The position numbers and the translations under genes were made by a program. Shown one piece after another: positions 36,091 to 45,833 of a stretch of DNA of 64,000 nucleotides (within the stretch, counting starts at the first letter, position 1; each line of letters opens with the position of its first letter). Source of the stretch: Chloroflexota bacterium (lineage in GTDB: Bacteria > Chloroflexota > Limnocylindria > Limnocylindrales > CSP1-4); the NCBI GenBank assembly GCA_947475545.1, contig CANJLL010000010.1, positions 25,327 to 89,326 on the forward strand, written 5' to 3'. The notes beneath the pieces were generated by a model that saw only the letters and a program-made list of their open reading frames with translations, had not been told where the DNA came from and ran no database searches.

Positions 36091-37595
36091 AGGTCCACCT
36101 GCTCTACCCCGATCGGGCCCTGGACCCGGATGGTCCCGTGGCCGCGCACGCGGCAGACCTGGTCGCGGACCTGGAGCTGGGCAGCCTCCTCGATGCCATG
36201 GCCGGCGGCGATGCGTTCCTGCGGGAGACCGCGCGGCGTGTCCTGGTCGCCCCGGTCACGGACCCCGCCGGCATCCACTATCGACAGGCGATCCTCGCCG
36301 ACGCGCGCGAGCGACGAGCGGTGGTCCGCGACCTGTACGGGATCGCGGTCGATGCCGTGCTCGGCGAGGCCAGGGTCTGGGGGGCCTTCCTGGACGCCTA
36401 CGCGGAGTCCGTGCTGGCGCGGGCCACGACGGTCCTCGAGCTGTTCATCGGCCTCCTGCGGCGGCTGCGGGCCCTCGGCGACCAACACGCGGCCACGTTC
36501 GCCTCCGACGGGATGCGCCGGCTCTTCGCGGAGATCGACCGCGACCTGGACGACGCCTACCTGCGCTCCATCGAGGTGCACCTGGAGCGTCTCCGCTTTC
36601 GCGACGGGATGGTCCTGAGCGTCGGCCTGGGAGCCGGCAACCGCGGCGACGGCTACGTCCTGCGGCGCCCAGCCGACGGCGGGAAGGGGTGGCGACAGCG
36701 CGTGCCCCTGCTGGACCGGGACGGCTACACCTACCGCATTCCCGAGCAGAGCGAGACCGCCGCACGCAACTTCGCAGCGCTCAAGAGCCAGGGGATTGCG
36801 CAGGCCGCGGCGGCCCTCGCCCAGGCCACGGACCAAATCCTGGGCTACTTCAAGGCGCTCCGGTTCGAGCTGGGCTTCTACGTGGGCTCCCTCAACCTGG
36901 AGGAGCGGCTCACCGCCAAGCGCCAGTCGGTGTGCGTGCCGGTGGCGCAGGCGTCGGGCTCGGGGTTGCTTTCCTCGACGGGGCTGCGCGACCTGGCCCT
37001 GGTCCTGGCGGTGCCGCCCGGCGGGGCCGTCGCCAACGACCTCGACGCCGCCGGGCGACCGCTGGTCGTGATCACGGGCGCCAACCGTGGCGGAAAGTCC
37101 ACCCTCCTCCGCTCCCTGGGCCAGGCCCAGCTGATGCTGCAGGCCGGCATGTTCGTGGGCGCGGAGGCGTTCGAGGCGGAGGTCCGGGGCGGGGTCTACA
37201 CCCACTTCAAGCGCGAGGAGGACGCGGGCCTGGAGAGCGGCAAGCTCGACGAGGAGCTGCGCCGGATGAGCCGGATCGTGGATGCGCTGCCGCCCGACGC
37301 CCTGCTCCTCCTCAACGAGTCGTTCGCCTCCACCAACGAGCGCGAGGGGGCGGAGATCGCCCGCCAGATCGTGCGTCCCCTGCTGGACGCGGGCGTTCGG
37401 GTGACCTACGTGACCCACATGTTCGCCCTCGCCGACGGCCTTGCCCGCTCCGAGCCCGATCGCGGCCTGTTCCTGCGCGCGGAGCGGACCGGTGATGGCG
37501 GCCGAACGTACCGGGTGGTCCCGGGCGAGCCGCTCCCCACCAGCTTCGGGGGCGACATCTACCGGCGGGTCTTCGGGCGGCCGCTCGGAGGCTGA
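36087..37595 (+). CDS. MutS-like ATPase, second of a pair
   Basis: 502 residues; GTG 36087 overlaps the previous stop (GTGA). The arrangement is the same as in its neighbour: about 320 helical residues, Walker A GANRGGKST (about 331), YTHFKREED, Walker B ALLLLNESFASTNEREG and the conserved VTYVTHMFALA strand with a His. Sequence similarity to the first gene is visible in the ATPase half but low in the N-terminal half, so they are old paralogues rather than a recent duplication. MutS-family proteins work as dimers with composite ATP sites, so a heterodimer is likely. A weak hairpin follows at 37636. Confidence 0.85.
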   Translation: MKVHLLYPDRALDPDGPVAAHAADLVADLELGSLLDAMAGGDAFLRETARRVLVAPVTDPAGIHYRQAILADARERRAVVRDLYGIAVDAVLGEARVWGAFLDAYAESVLARATTVLELFIGLLRRLRALGDQHAATFASDGMRRLFAEIDRDLDDAYLRSIEVHLERLRFRDGMVLSVGLGAGNRGDGYVLRRPADGGKGWRQRVPLLDRDGYTYRIPEQSETAARNFAALKSQGIAQAAAALAQATDQILGYFKALRFELGFYVGSLNLEERLTAKRQSVCVPVAQASGSGLLSSTGLRDLALVLAVPPGGAVANDLDAAGRPLVVITGANRGGKSTLLRSLGQAQLMLQAGMFVGAEAFEAEVRGGVYTHFKREEDAGLESGKLDEELRRMSRIVDALPPDALLLLNESFASTNEREGAEIARQIVRPLLDAGVRVTYVTHMFALADGLARSEPDRGLFLRAERTGDGGRTYRVVPGEPLPTSFGGDIYRRVFGRPLGG

Positions 37596-37635
37596 CCACC
37601 GGCTGACCACCCGGCGCCTGACCCCGACAGCCGAA

Positions 37636-37667
37636 GGCCCGGCCACCGCGTCGGCGGGAGCCGGGCC
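37636..37667. terminator. Weak hairpin between convergent genes
   Basis: GGCCCGGC (37636-37643) pairs with GCCGGGCC (37660-37667) across a 16-nt loop, between the MutS-like and glycosyltransferase stops. Confidence 0.35.
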
Positions 37668-37694
37668 CAGGAAGAGGCTGGCCGGATCGAGTGC

Positions 37695-39791
37695 CTACTG
37701 CACCGCGCCGACGCAGTCGTACAGCCCGGTGCTGCTGCCAATGGTCACCGCCGTGCACGACGAGGCGACCCAGGTGCTGATCTCGACAAGCGAGCTGACA
37801 CTGGCCTGGCCGCCGGAGCCCGCCTGCCCGCTGGCGCCGCTCGGCGCTCCGCCCGGCTGCCCGCCGGCACCGAAGGTCATCACGAACCGGAGCTGCCCCG
37901 ACTTGATCAGCGCCTTGGCCTGGTCCAGCGTGAACGCCGGGTCGCTGCCGCTGAACCCGCCCGCGGCAAGGACCGGCAGCCCGGTGCTGAGCTCGATCGG
38001 TGCCGCCGTGTTGGCCGACTGGACCGCGACGATCCACTTGGCCGTGCCCTGGTGCTCGACGAGGTACGACAGCGTGGCTGCATCGAGGGAGCCACCCATC
38101 CCCCCGGGTGCTGCCGGGCCACCGGGACCCGCCTGGCCACCACGGGCCGAGCCGCCGTCCGTCGGGAGGGTGCCGTTGGCGCCGTCCGCGGGGAAACCGG
38201 CCGGCGCCTGGCCACCGTCGCGCGCCTGCGCCCCACCGGGTGCCCCACCGGGTGCCCCGCCGGGGCCGCCGGCCGCGGTCGAGCCGGCCGCGACGGGACC
38301 GGCCGCCACCGCTCCGCCGGAATACGCCGTGGCCATCGTGCTGACGCTGTATGCGGCCGGGCCGGCCAGGAGCATCGCGAGCGCCAGCGTCGTCGCGGCC
38401 ATCGAGAGCCGGCGAGGCATGATCGTCGTGGGGACGATGATCAGCACGGCCAGCGCCAGACCGGCCAGGAGGACGACGGTCCCAAGACCGGGAACAAACG
38501 TGGGCGTCCTGCCCAGGACAGACCATGCCAGCGCCGCCGAGCCGGCCACCGCCGCGGCCAGGACCAGCCCGGTCCACTGGAAGCGCTCGCGCGCCGACCA
38601 GAGCGCCACGATGCCGCCGCCCACCAGGGCGCCGATCGCCGGGGCCATCACCACCGTGTAGTAGCTGTGGATGACGCCCGACATGAAGCTGAACACCAGC
38701 GCATGCGTCGCAAGCCACACGCCCCACATGACGTACGCCGCGCGGGGGACGTCCGTCCGGGCACGCCGGCCGCGGGCGACCAGTCCCGTGACCAGGCCCA
38801 CCAGCGAGAGCGGCAGGAACCAGGCGATCTGGCCGCCCATTTCCGCGTTGAAGAGCCGCAGCATGCTGGGCGTGCCGCTGAAGCTGGGGCCGCCGCCATC
38901 GCCGCCGCCGGTGCCGGAGCCGCCGAAGATCCGGCCCAGGCCGTCGTAGCCCAGGATGAGATTGAGGGCGGTGCCGTCGGTGCTGCCGCCGATGTACGGC
39001 CGGAGCTCGGCCGGCACCAGGGCCATGCCCAGGACCCACCACGAGCTGGCGACGATCGTGACCACGGCGGAGACCAGCAGGCCGGCGCCACGCCGGAGGA
39101 TCGTGCCGCGGCCGAAGAGCGCATACGTGATCGCGAAGGCCGGCAGGACCATCCAGCCCTGCAGGAGCTTGGTGTTGAACGCCAGGCCCACCAGGACGCC
39201 GGTCAGGGCCAGCCAGCGGATCCGGTCGGATTCGAGCGCGCGGATGAAGGTGTACGCCGCGCCGACGAACAGGAGGGTCAGCAGCGCGTCCGGGTTGTCG
39301 TAGCGGAACATCAGGCCGGCCGATGGCGTGAGCGCCATCACCAGGCCGGCGATGATCGAGGCGGCCGGGCCGAACGTCCGGCGCACCGTGGCCATGAGCA
39401 GCGCGACGGACGCCACACCCATGAGCGCCTCCGGGACCAGGATGGAGGCGGAGCTGAGGCCAAACAGGCGGACCGACAGGCCCATGACCATCGTGGCGAG
39501 CGGGGGCTTGTCGAGGGTGATGAAGTTCGCCGAGTCGATCGACCCGAAGAACCAGCTGGACCAGCTCTGCGAGGCGGCCAGCGCGGCCGCGGAGTAGTAC
39601 TCGTTTGCGTAGCCGCTGACGGTCAGGTTGACCAGGTACAGGACCGCGCTCACGGCCACGACGGCCAGGGTGGCCGGAAGCACCCAGGTGGCTGAGGCCT
39701 GGCGGGTGCCGAGGAGACCGCGGACCCGGGCGCCCAGGGCGGTCAGGACGCTCCGGTCGCGGCGGGTGGCGGGCGGGGCCAGCGTGGTCAT
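37695..39791 (-). CDS. GT39/ArnT-like membrane glycosyltransferase (YkcB-like) with C-terminal extracellular domain
   Basis: 698 residues from ATG at 39791. About eleven hydrophobic helices form a GT-C fold; the first exported loop holds NEYYSAAALAASQSW and FITLDKPPLATM, the acidic DKPP signature of YkcB/ArnT-type polyprenyl-phosphate-sugar transferases. After the last helix comes an exported Gly/Pro/Ala-rich linker (about residues 520-585, AGGPGGAPGGAPGG units) and a globular domain of about 110 residues (LSYLVEHQGTAKWIVAVQSA...TFTLDQ) found at the end of YkcA/B-like proteins. Likely adds a sugar to a cell-surface acceptor. Confidence 0.88.
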   Translation of the reverse strand: MTTLAPPATRRDRSVLTALGARVRGLLGTRQASATWVLPATLAVVAVSAVLYLVNLTVSGYANEYYSAAALAASQSWSSWFFGSIDSANFITLDKPPLATMVMGLSVRLFGLSSASILVPEALMGVASVALLMATVRRTFGPAASIIAGLVMALTPSAGLMFRYDNPDALLTLLFVGAAYTFIRALESDRIRWLALTGVLVGLAFNTKLLQGWMVLPAFAITYALFGRGTILRRGAGLLVSAVVTIVASSWWVLGMALVPAELRPYIGGSTDGTALNLILGYDGLGRIFGGSGTGGGDGGGPSFSGTPSMLRLFNAEMGGQIAWFLPLSLVGLVTGLVARGRRARTDVPRAAYVMWGVWLATHALVFSFMSGVIHSYYTVVMAPAIGALVGGGIVALWSARERFQWTGLVLAAAVAGSAALAWSVLGRTPTFVPGLGTVVLLAGLALAVLIIVPTTIMPRRLSMAATTLALAMLLAGPAAYSVSTMATAYSGGAVAAGPVAAGSTAAGGPGGAPGGAPGGAQARDGGQAPAGFPADGANGTLPTDGGSARGGQAGPGGPAAPGGMGGSLDAATLSYLVEHQGTAKWIVAVQSANTAAPIELSTGLPVLAAGGFSGSDPAFTLDQAKALIKSGQLRFVMTFGAGGQPGGAPSGASGQAGSGGQASVSSLVEISTWVASSCTAVTIGSSTGLYDCVGAVQ

Positions 39792-40428
39792 GGCGTGGAT
39801 CCCTCGTGTTCTCGGGGACGCGCGGTGGGCCCGCGGCTGTCGTCGTAGCCCAAGAGTCGCCGAGGCATCCTTTCGACCAGATGACGGTGCACGCGAAGCG
39901 GGTGGCGTCATCTGATGACAACGCAGGCGGAGCCGAGCTCCGGCGTAGCTGGCTGTCACCCGGCGGATCCGGGTTCCGGCGTTCCCTGCAGGATCGTCTG
40001 CTCGAACCACTCGGCGGGGATCTGAGGCCGGCTAGGCGCCAGACAGGCGACGCCACCACGCAAGGGACGCCGGGCCACGCTCAAGCCGGTGCGTCGGCGC
40101 GGGACCAGACAGGCGCGACCACGGCGGATCGTTCCTACCAGTCCACGACGACGGATCTGGCCATCTCGCCGCAGACTCCCCCGCCGGGTGATGGTGCCGC
40201 CGTGCCCGGGACCCCCGAATCCCCGTTTGACCGCCCCGTGGTCACAAGGCGAAGCGGAGGGCGGCTTCGACGCCGCGGAGGCGTCAGCCGCGTCGGAATC
40301 CATCCCGGTCCACGCTCAGGCCGAGATGATTGACCCTACTTCGGTCGACCTCAGCTCGGGACGAAGCCGCCGAGTGGCCACCGGGTGGTCATATGGGTAA
40401 AGGCCCCACCGCGTCGCTCGCGGCGGTG
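39792..40428. other. 637-bp intergenic region with no recognisable gene
   Basis: Both flanking genes are on the minus strand. The longest open frames here have no codon bias or motif I trust. I see a short inverted repeat, CAGATGAC (39879-39886) and GTCATCTG (39907-39914), upstream of the glycosyltransferase start, and several stretches (40200-40340) with less extreme GC than the neighbouring genes. It could hold the promoter of the gene at 39791 or old gene debris. Confidence 0.4.
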
Positions 40429-42069
40429 TCACCCGGTGACGATGCCGGCGCCGTCGGCCGTGCCCGCGGGCTTCGGGTCGGCCGGTCGCCGGGCCAGCAG
40501 CACCAGCCAGGCCACCACGAGTGCCACCAGGCCCAGCGTCTGGCCCACGGCGATGATGGTGACCGCCGTCGCATTGGAGAAGAGGTCCGGGAACGGCAGA
40601 GAAATGCTCCGCCCGCCGCCGGGGCCGCCGCCCGGACCGCCCGGACCCACGCCGAGGCCGCCGCCCGGCACGCCGCCGACACCCGGCCCGACCTGGCCGC
40701 CCGGCGCGCCGCCGCCGCGTCCCCCCGCGCCGCCACCACCACCGACCACGTGGGGCCCGACCAGCACGGCATGCAGGTTTGCGGCGTTCAGCAGCGCGAC
40801 GGCCACGTACGAGATTGCCCCCGGCAACCAGGCCGCGGCCAGGAGCGCGGCGGGGGCGAAGAACGGCAGGAGGTAGCGCTCGTGGACGCGGGTGGGCAGG
40901 GCGTAGAACGCGAACGCGGCCAACGCCAGTCCGGTCAGGATCGCGACCCGGTCGGCGCGGCGCAGGAGCAGGCCGCCGCTCACGAGGAGGCCCACGCCCA
41001 CCAGGAGCGCGGTGCCAACGGTGGAGGCGTGCAGGCCGAACAGGATCATGGAGTCGGGCGTCCACGAACCGCCGGTCGCGACCAGTGAGGCGAGCGGCTG
41101 GGGCCCAACCAGCGCCCAGGCGTTGAACGCGTTCGCGCTGAGGACGGAGTACTGGCCCGCGTCGGCGACGACCAGGCCCACCAGGCCGGCGATCTGGGCC
41201 ATGACCGGCACGTCCTGGAGCGAGGCGGGGGCGAACCGAACGATGTCGAACGGGAGCGCGCCCAGCACGACCACGCCGATCAGGGCGATCCCCGAGGTGG
41301 CGAGACGGACCGGGCCCTGGGCCGTCAGGAGCCCGCCGAGCCGGCGGTTGAGCCGCGAGAGCCGCCGCCCCAGGACCGGGACGGGTCCGCTGCCGATCGC
41401 GACCAGGTGGCGGCGGACCAGCACCGGGAGCAGGACCACCAGGACCACGGCGTCCTGCGGCTTGACCAGGACGGCGAGCCCGGCGAGGGCCGCGGCCGGC
41501 TCGTCCCAGCCCTCGGCCAGGAGGAGCACCGCGGCCAGCATGACCATCGCGCCCACCGCGTCCACCTGGCCCCAGAGCGCCGAGTCGTACCAGGTCACCG
41601 GCACGAACAGGTACAGCGCGGCGGCCAGGAGCGCCCGCCGCTCACCCAGCCAGCGGCGCCCGCCCGCGTACAGGAGCGCACCGATCGCCACGTCCGCCAG
41701 GATCGCCGGGAGCTTCAGCAGCCCCACCCCGCCGCCCAGCGACCCGATCAGCCACAGCACGTACAGGTAGCCGGGCGGGTAGTTGGCGGACGAGCTGCTG
41801 GCGTAGAAGGACCCGGGGCCGGTCCGGGCCAGCGCGGAGGCCCACGACCCGAACAGGCCCAAGTCACCGGCCATCCCCTGGTTGGGGTAGAGCACGTAGG
41901 CGAGGAGCATCCGGAGCGCCAGCCCCGCGCCCAGGATCGGGAGGATCCGCCAGGCCCCGAAGAACCGCGACCGAGGCGCCGATGGCGGCCCTGACTGGAC
42001 CGGACGCAACTCCAGGTCGACCGACGGGGCCGGCAAGGCAGCCGACTGGGCCGGCGAGGCGGCCGACAC
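40429..42069 (-). CDS. GT-C type polytopic glycosyltransferase (mannosyltransferase-like)
   Basis: 546 residues from GTG at 42069, which lies 2 nt behind the stop of the preceding GT2 gene. About eleven hydrophobic segments. The first exported loop has GMAGDLGLFGSWASAL with an acidic residue in the usual catalytic place, and SANYPPGYLYVLW, WYDSALWGQVDAVG and VLVKPQDAVVL match bacterial PIG-M/GT87-like transferases. Before the last helix there is a Gly-rich exported loop of about 45 residues (GGPGGGPGGG type), a trait shared with the neighbouring GT39 protein. It likely uses a polyprenyl-phosphate sugar made by the GT2 enzyme encoded upstream. Confidence 0.85.
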   Translation of the reverse strand: MSAASPAQSAALPAPSVDLELRPVQSGPPSAPRSRFFGAWRILPILGAGLALRMLLAYVLYPNQGMAGDLGLFGSWASALARTGPGSFYASSSSANYPPGYLYVLWLIGSLGGGVGLLKLPAILADVAIGALLYAGGRRWLGERRALLAAALYLFVPVTWYDSALWGQVDAVGAMVMLAAVLLLAEGWDEPAAALAGLAVLVKPQDAVVLVVLLPVLVRRHLVAIGSGPVPVLGRRLSRLNRRLGGLLTAQGPVRLATSGIALIGVVVLGALPFDIVRFAPASLQDVPVMAQIAGLVGLVVADAGQYSVLSANAFNAWALVGPQPLASLVATGGSWTPDSMILFGLHASTVGTALLVGVGLLVSGGLLLRRADRVAILTGLALAAFAFYALPTRVHERYLLPFFAPAALLAAAWLPGAISYVAVALLNAANLHAVLVGPHVVGGGGGAGGRGGGAPGGQVGPGVGGVPGGGLGVGPGGPGGGPGGGRSISLPFPDLFSNATAVTIIAVGQTLGLVALVVAWLVLLARRPADPKPAGTADGAGIVTG

Positions 42070-42071
42070 GC

Positions 42072-43361
42072 TCAGGCCCCGCCCGGGACGGAGGTGGACG
42101 AAGCCAGGGCCGTGGCGGGCGCCGACGCGGCCATGCCCGGGGCGTCCGCTCGGTCGATCACGCGGCGCAGGACCAGGAAGCGCAGCGCGGTAGCCACGGC
42201 GTTGGCAATCACGAGGACCATGATCTCCGCTGCGCGGGACGGCTGCGCGGTGATCGCGTGGAGGAGGCCGATGGAGGTGCTGGTGACGGTCAGCGCCAGG
42301 AGGAACGCGACGAGCCCGGCCACCTGGTGGCGGACCATCCCCTCGCCCCCCTTCACCCCGAAGGTGAGCCGCCGATTGGCGGCCGTGTTCGCCACCGCCG
42401 TGACGACCAGCGCCAGGGCGTTCGACACGGCCGCGCCGAACGTGCCCCGCAGGATCGTGTACAGCGCGACATAGGCCAGCGTGCTGACGGCGCCGATCGC
42501 CGCGAACCGCGCCACCTGGCCGGAGACCGGCCGCGGAGCGGGCCGCCCAAGCGCCCGGCGCTGGCGGAGCAGCCGTGCCACGCCGCGCAGGTCGGCCATG
42601 GCCGTCGGGACGATATGGACGCGCGAGTCCGGGTCGTCGGTCCAGTCGACCGGGACCTCGTGGGTCCGCAGGCCCGACCGCTGGGCGAGGACCAGCAGCT
42701 CGGTGTCGAAGAACCAGGCCGGATCGTCCACGAGTGGCAGGAGGCGGTGGGCCACGTCGGCCCGCATCGCCTTGAACCCGCACTGCGCGTCGCTGAAGCG
42801 GGCCCCAAGGGCCGTCCGAAGGATCAGGTTGTACGACCGCGAGATCAGCTCCCGCTTCGGGCCCCGGACCACCCGCGCGCCGCGCGCCAGCCGGCTCCCG
42901 ATCGCCAGGTCGCTGTGGCCGGACAGCAGCGGCGCCACGAGGGGCAGCAGCGCCTTCAGGTCGGTGGAGAGGTCCACGTCCATGTACGCGACCACGTCCG
43001 CGTCGCTGGCCAGCCACGCCGCCTTGAGCGCGCGGCCGCGCCCCTTCTGCGGCAGGTGCAGCACCGCGACGCCGGGCAGCTCGGCCGCCAACGCGTTCGC
43101 CAACGCCAGGGTGCCGTCGGTGCTGGCGTTGTCGGCGATCGTGATCCGCGCGCTGAACGGGAAGTCCGTGTCCAGGAACGCCCGCAGGCGGCGGACCGAG
43201 GGACCCAGGTCGCGCTCCTCGTTGTAGACGGGGACCACGACCTCAACCACGGGGTGCCCCGCGGGCTCGTCGAGTGGCCGGCCCGGGCTGGACGCGTGGA
43301 GCCGACCTGCTGGAAGGAGGTCGGCCGCAAGGACGGGCTTGGCGATCATCGGTGGCCTCAT
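42072..43361 (-). CDS. GT2 polyprenyl-phosphate glycosyltransferase fused to a GtrA-like membrane domain
   Basis: 429 residues from ATG at 43361 (second ATG at 43349). The GT2 domain (about 40-290) has VVVPVYNEERDLG, ADNASTDGTL, GRGRALKAAW and the YMDVDLSTD metal motif, with FSDAQCGFKAMR as in dolichol-phosphate-mannose synthase and GtrB. The C-terminal part (about 300-415) has four helices starting ARFAAIGAVSTLAYVALY, a GtrA domain. Together they would load a sugar on a lipid carrier and help flip it. The next gene follows after 2 nt, so carrier loading and final transfer are co-expressed. Confidence 0.9.
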   Translation of the reverse strand: MRPPMIAKPVLAADLLPAGRLHASSPGRPLDEPAGHPVVEVVVPVYNEERDLGPSVRRLRAFLDTDFPFSARITIADNASTDGTLALANALAAELPGVAVLHLPQKGRGRALKAAWLASDADVVAYMDVDLSTDLKALLPLVAPLLSGHSDLAIGSRLARGARVVRGPKRELISRSYNLILRTALGARFSDAQCGFKAMRADVAHRLLPLVDDPAWFFDTELLVLAQRSGLRTHEVPVDWTDDPDSRVHIVPTAMADLRGVARLLRQRRALGRPAPRPVSGQVARFAAIGAVSTLAYVALYTILRGTFGAAVSNALALVVTAVANTAANRRLTFGVKGGEGMVRHQVAGLVAFLLALTVTSTSIGLLHAITAQPSRAAEIMVLVIANAVATALRFLVLRRVIDRADAPGMAASAPATALASSTSVPGGA

Positions 43362-43483
43362 CGCGCTTCGGTGCCCGGCTGCGCCGGGGTTGGGTGGCTG
43401 TCGAGCCCATTCCACAGCCGGGCACCTGTCGATTCGATGAACTCGCGGGCCGGGCGGCGTCGTGCGCACCCCCGTCCGCGTGG

Positions 43484-44725
43484 CTAGTCCAGCGAGACCG
43501 CAGGCCAGCTGATCGCGAAGCGGGCCCCACCCAGCGGCGAGCCGTCCACGAGCCAGCGGCCGCCCGTCGCCTGGACGATCGCGTCGCCGATGGCCAGCCC
43601 GAGGCCCGCGCCGCCTGCCTCCGACGAGGTCACCACCGAGCGATGGAAGCGATCGAAGATGCGCTGGCGGTCTTCTTCGCGGATCCCGGGGCCGCTGTCG
43701 TCCACGATGACCGAGGCACGGCCGCCCTCGCCCGTCACGGTGACCATGACCTGGCCGCCCTCCGGGACGTACTTGCAGGCGTTGTCGACCAGGACGCCGA
43801 TCAGCCGGTCCACGAGATCGGGAGCCGCGGCGATGACCGCGCCCGTCTCCGCGGCCGTGACGGACAGCAGGAATCGCCGCGTCTCCGCGATCGCCGCGAA
43901 CCGGTCCACGGCCTGGCGGGCGAGGGTGCCGAGGTCCACAGGCTCGCTGGCCTTGGGCGCCTGGGCGGCATCGAAGCGGGCCAGCCAGAGCATGTCCTCC
44001 AGCAGCCGGCGCATCCGCTTGGACTCGCGGTCGACCCGGGTGAAGGCGGTCCGGTACCAGGCGGCGTCGCGCTCCTGCGCCAGGGCCAGGCTGGTGTGCG
44101 CCTCGATGACGGAGAGCGGCGTCCGCAGCTCGTGCGACGCGTCGGCGGTGAACTCCAGCTGCCGGCGCCGGCCGGCCTCGATGGGCGCGGCCACCCGGCG
44201 GCCCACGAGGGCGGCACCCGCGAAGACCGAGACCAGGAGAAACGGCGCGATCAGCAGCTCGCCCAGCAGGATGGTCCGCTGCGCGTCCCCAACCTGGTAG
44301 AGCGGCTCGGCGACCACGACCTTGTCATTGCCCACGGTCTGGCCGGCGATCCGGACCTGCGTCCCGCTGATCGTGGCGGTGACCGGGCGGGTCACGGCGC
44401 GCAGGTCCGCCGGGAGGTCCGGGGTGCCGGGCTGGGCGAGGACGCGCCCGTCCGAGGTAACGGTCCACGTGAGGTTGAGCTGCGCAAATGGCCGGCTGGG
44501 ATCCCGGCCGGGGTCGAACGGCGAGTCGGGCTCGCGGCCCCCCTGCGGCGGCAGCCGGCCGATGGTGCCGGTGATCCGGCGGTCCACGTCCGCGGTCAGG
44601 TTGATGGTCGTGAAGGCGATCACGCCCGCGGCCACGATCAGGTACATGAGCGCGACCACGCCGGTCGCTGACAGCGCCACGCGGATGACCTGCCGGCCGA
44701 CGCCCGGAACCGGCGTGTCGGCCAT
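43484..44725 (-). CDS. Sensor histidine kinase, OmpR-system partner
   Basis: 413 residues from ATG at 44725, overlapping the regulator's stop by one base. Two membrane helices (about 15-40 and 155-178) flank an exported sensor of about 110 residues. The canonical H-box DASHELRTPLSVIEAH follows, then VDNACKYVPEGG, DDSGPGIREEDRQRIFDRF and GAGLGLAIGDAIV for ATP binding. No clear HAMP domain separates helix two from the dimerisation helix. It phosphorylates the regulator encoded directly upstream. Confidence 0.92.
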   Translation of the reverse strand: MADTPVPGVGRQVIRVALSATGVVALMYLIVAAGVIAFTTINLTADVDRRITGTIGRLPPQGGREPDSPFDPGRDPSRPFAQLNLTWTVTSDGRVLAQPGTPDLPADLRAVTRPVTATISGTQVRIAGQTVGNDKVVVAEPLYQVGDAQRTILLGELLIAPFLLVSVFAGAALVGRRVAAPIEAGRRRQLEFTADASHELRTPLSVIEAHTSLALAQERDAAWYRTAFTRVDRESKRMRRLLEDMLWLARFDAAQAPKASEPVDLGTLARQAVDRFAAIAETRRFLLSVTAAETGAVIAAAPDLVDRLIGVLVDNACKYVPEGGQVMVTVTGEGGRASVIVDDSGPGIREEDRQRIFDRFHRSVVTSSEAGGAGLGLAIGDAIVQATGGRWLVDGSPLGGARFAISWPAVSLD

Positions 44726-45393
44726 CACGCGGCCTCCAGCCGATAGCCCGCGCCCCGGACCGTGACGATGTTGACCTGCGAATCGCGCAGCTTGGCGCGC
44801 AACCGGCTCAGCTGGACATCGATGGCGTTGGAGCCCAGCGGATCGGTTTCGTCTGCCCAGGCGTGCTCGGCGATGGCCTTGCGGTCCACGACGGCGGGCG
44901 AGCGGCGCAGGAGGACCTCCAGGATCCGGTATTCGGTGGCTGTCAGGGACACCGCCTCGCCGTTCACGGCGACGGCCCGCGTCACGGGGTCGAGGGTCAG
45001 GCGGCCGGCGCTCAGCACCGGAGCGTCCACGCCGCGCGGCCGGCGTTGAAGGGCACGCACCCGGGCCAGCAGCTCCCCAAAGTCGAAGGGCTTGACCAGG
45101 TAGTCGTCGGCGCCGGTGTCGAGGCCGCGGATCCGGTCCGCGGGGGTGTCGCGGGCAGTCAGCATCAGGAGGCCGGTGGGCCGGTTGTGCTTGCGCGCCC
45201 AGGCCACCACGTCGATCCCCTCGGCGCCGGGCATCCGCCAGTCGATGACCGCGACGTCGTACTCGTACCACTTGAGGTAGTCGATGGCGTCGTCGCCGCG
45301 CTCCACGGCGTCGACGTGATAGCCGGCATCGGTCAGGCCCAGGACGAGGACCTCGCGCAGGCCTTCATCGTCCTCGGCCACCAGGACTCGCAT
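44725..45393 (-). CDS. Response regulator, OmpR family
   Basis: 222 residues from ATG at 45393 with GGAGGG 8 nt upstream. Receiver: AEDDEG acidic pocket, phospho-acceptor Asp in VAVIDWRMPG, Thr in LMLTARD, Lys in YLVKPFDFG. The winged-helix DNA-binding domain (about 128-220) ends RLRAKLRDSQVNIVTVRGAGYRL. It is translationally coupled to its kinase (TGATG). Upstream lies the degenerate 45.4-46.2 kb stretch, so its promoter probably falls within the first 100 bp of that region. Confidence 0.94.
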   Translation of the reverse strand: MRVLVAEDDEGLREVLVLGLTDAGYHVDAVERGDDAIDYLKWYEYDVAVIDWRMPGAEGIDVVAWARKHNRPTGLLMLTARDTPADRIRGLDTGADDYLVKPFDFGELLARVRALQRRPRGVDAPVLSAGRLTLDPVTRAVAVNGEAVSLTATEYRILEVLLRRSPAVVDRKAIAEHAWADETDPLGSNAIDVQLSRLRAKLRDSQVNIVTVRGAGYRLEAA

Positions 45394-45833
45394 GGTCAGG
45401 GCTCCCTCCGTGTAGCTCACGGGGCGATCCTCGCCCGGAATCCCTGTCGATCCCGTTACGGCGCGGGGCTGATCGGCTGATGGTAGCGCCGCGCTCGATC
45501 GGGGCGACCCTCTCCGTCACCCTGGCCGCGGCACCACCTGTGACCCGACGGTCGCCTCCACGGACCAGTGCGACGACTTGCCGTTCTGGCGCAGAACTGC
45601 TGATCGTCGGGACGCTCCACGGCAGGACTGTTGGCGGCGGGTGTGTCCTCAAGCGCTACAGCGCAGGAATGTTGACGTCTCGTGCCGCCGGAGAACGTGA
45701 TGCTGACCGTCCGGTCGGCGAGGTCGTAGGCCAGGGTGACGATCCCGGCGGTGGTGCCGGAGCGTAGAGCAGTGGGGTCGCAAGCATCCCGCTGAAATCG
45801 ACGCAAACGTCCCCCTCAACCTGTCGCAATAAC
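45394..45833. other. Gene-free stretch with possible coding relics
   Basis: No intact gene is supported. On the minus strand near 45700-45800 a short protein-like run reads GTTAGIVTLAYDLADRTVSITFSGGT-type beta strands in pieces, but without start, length or neighbours to support a gene. The stretch leads into a DUF4143 tail on the plus strand, so the whole block looks like gene debris. Confidence 0.4.
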
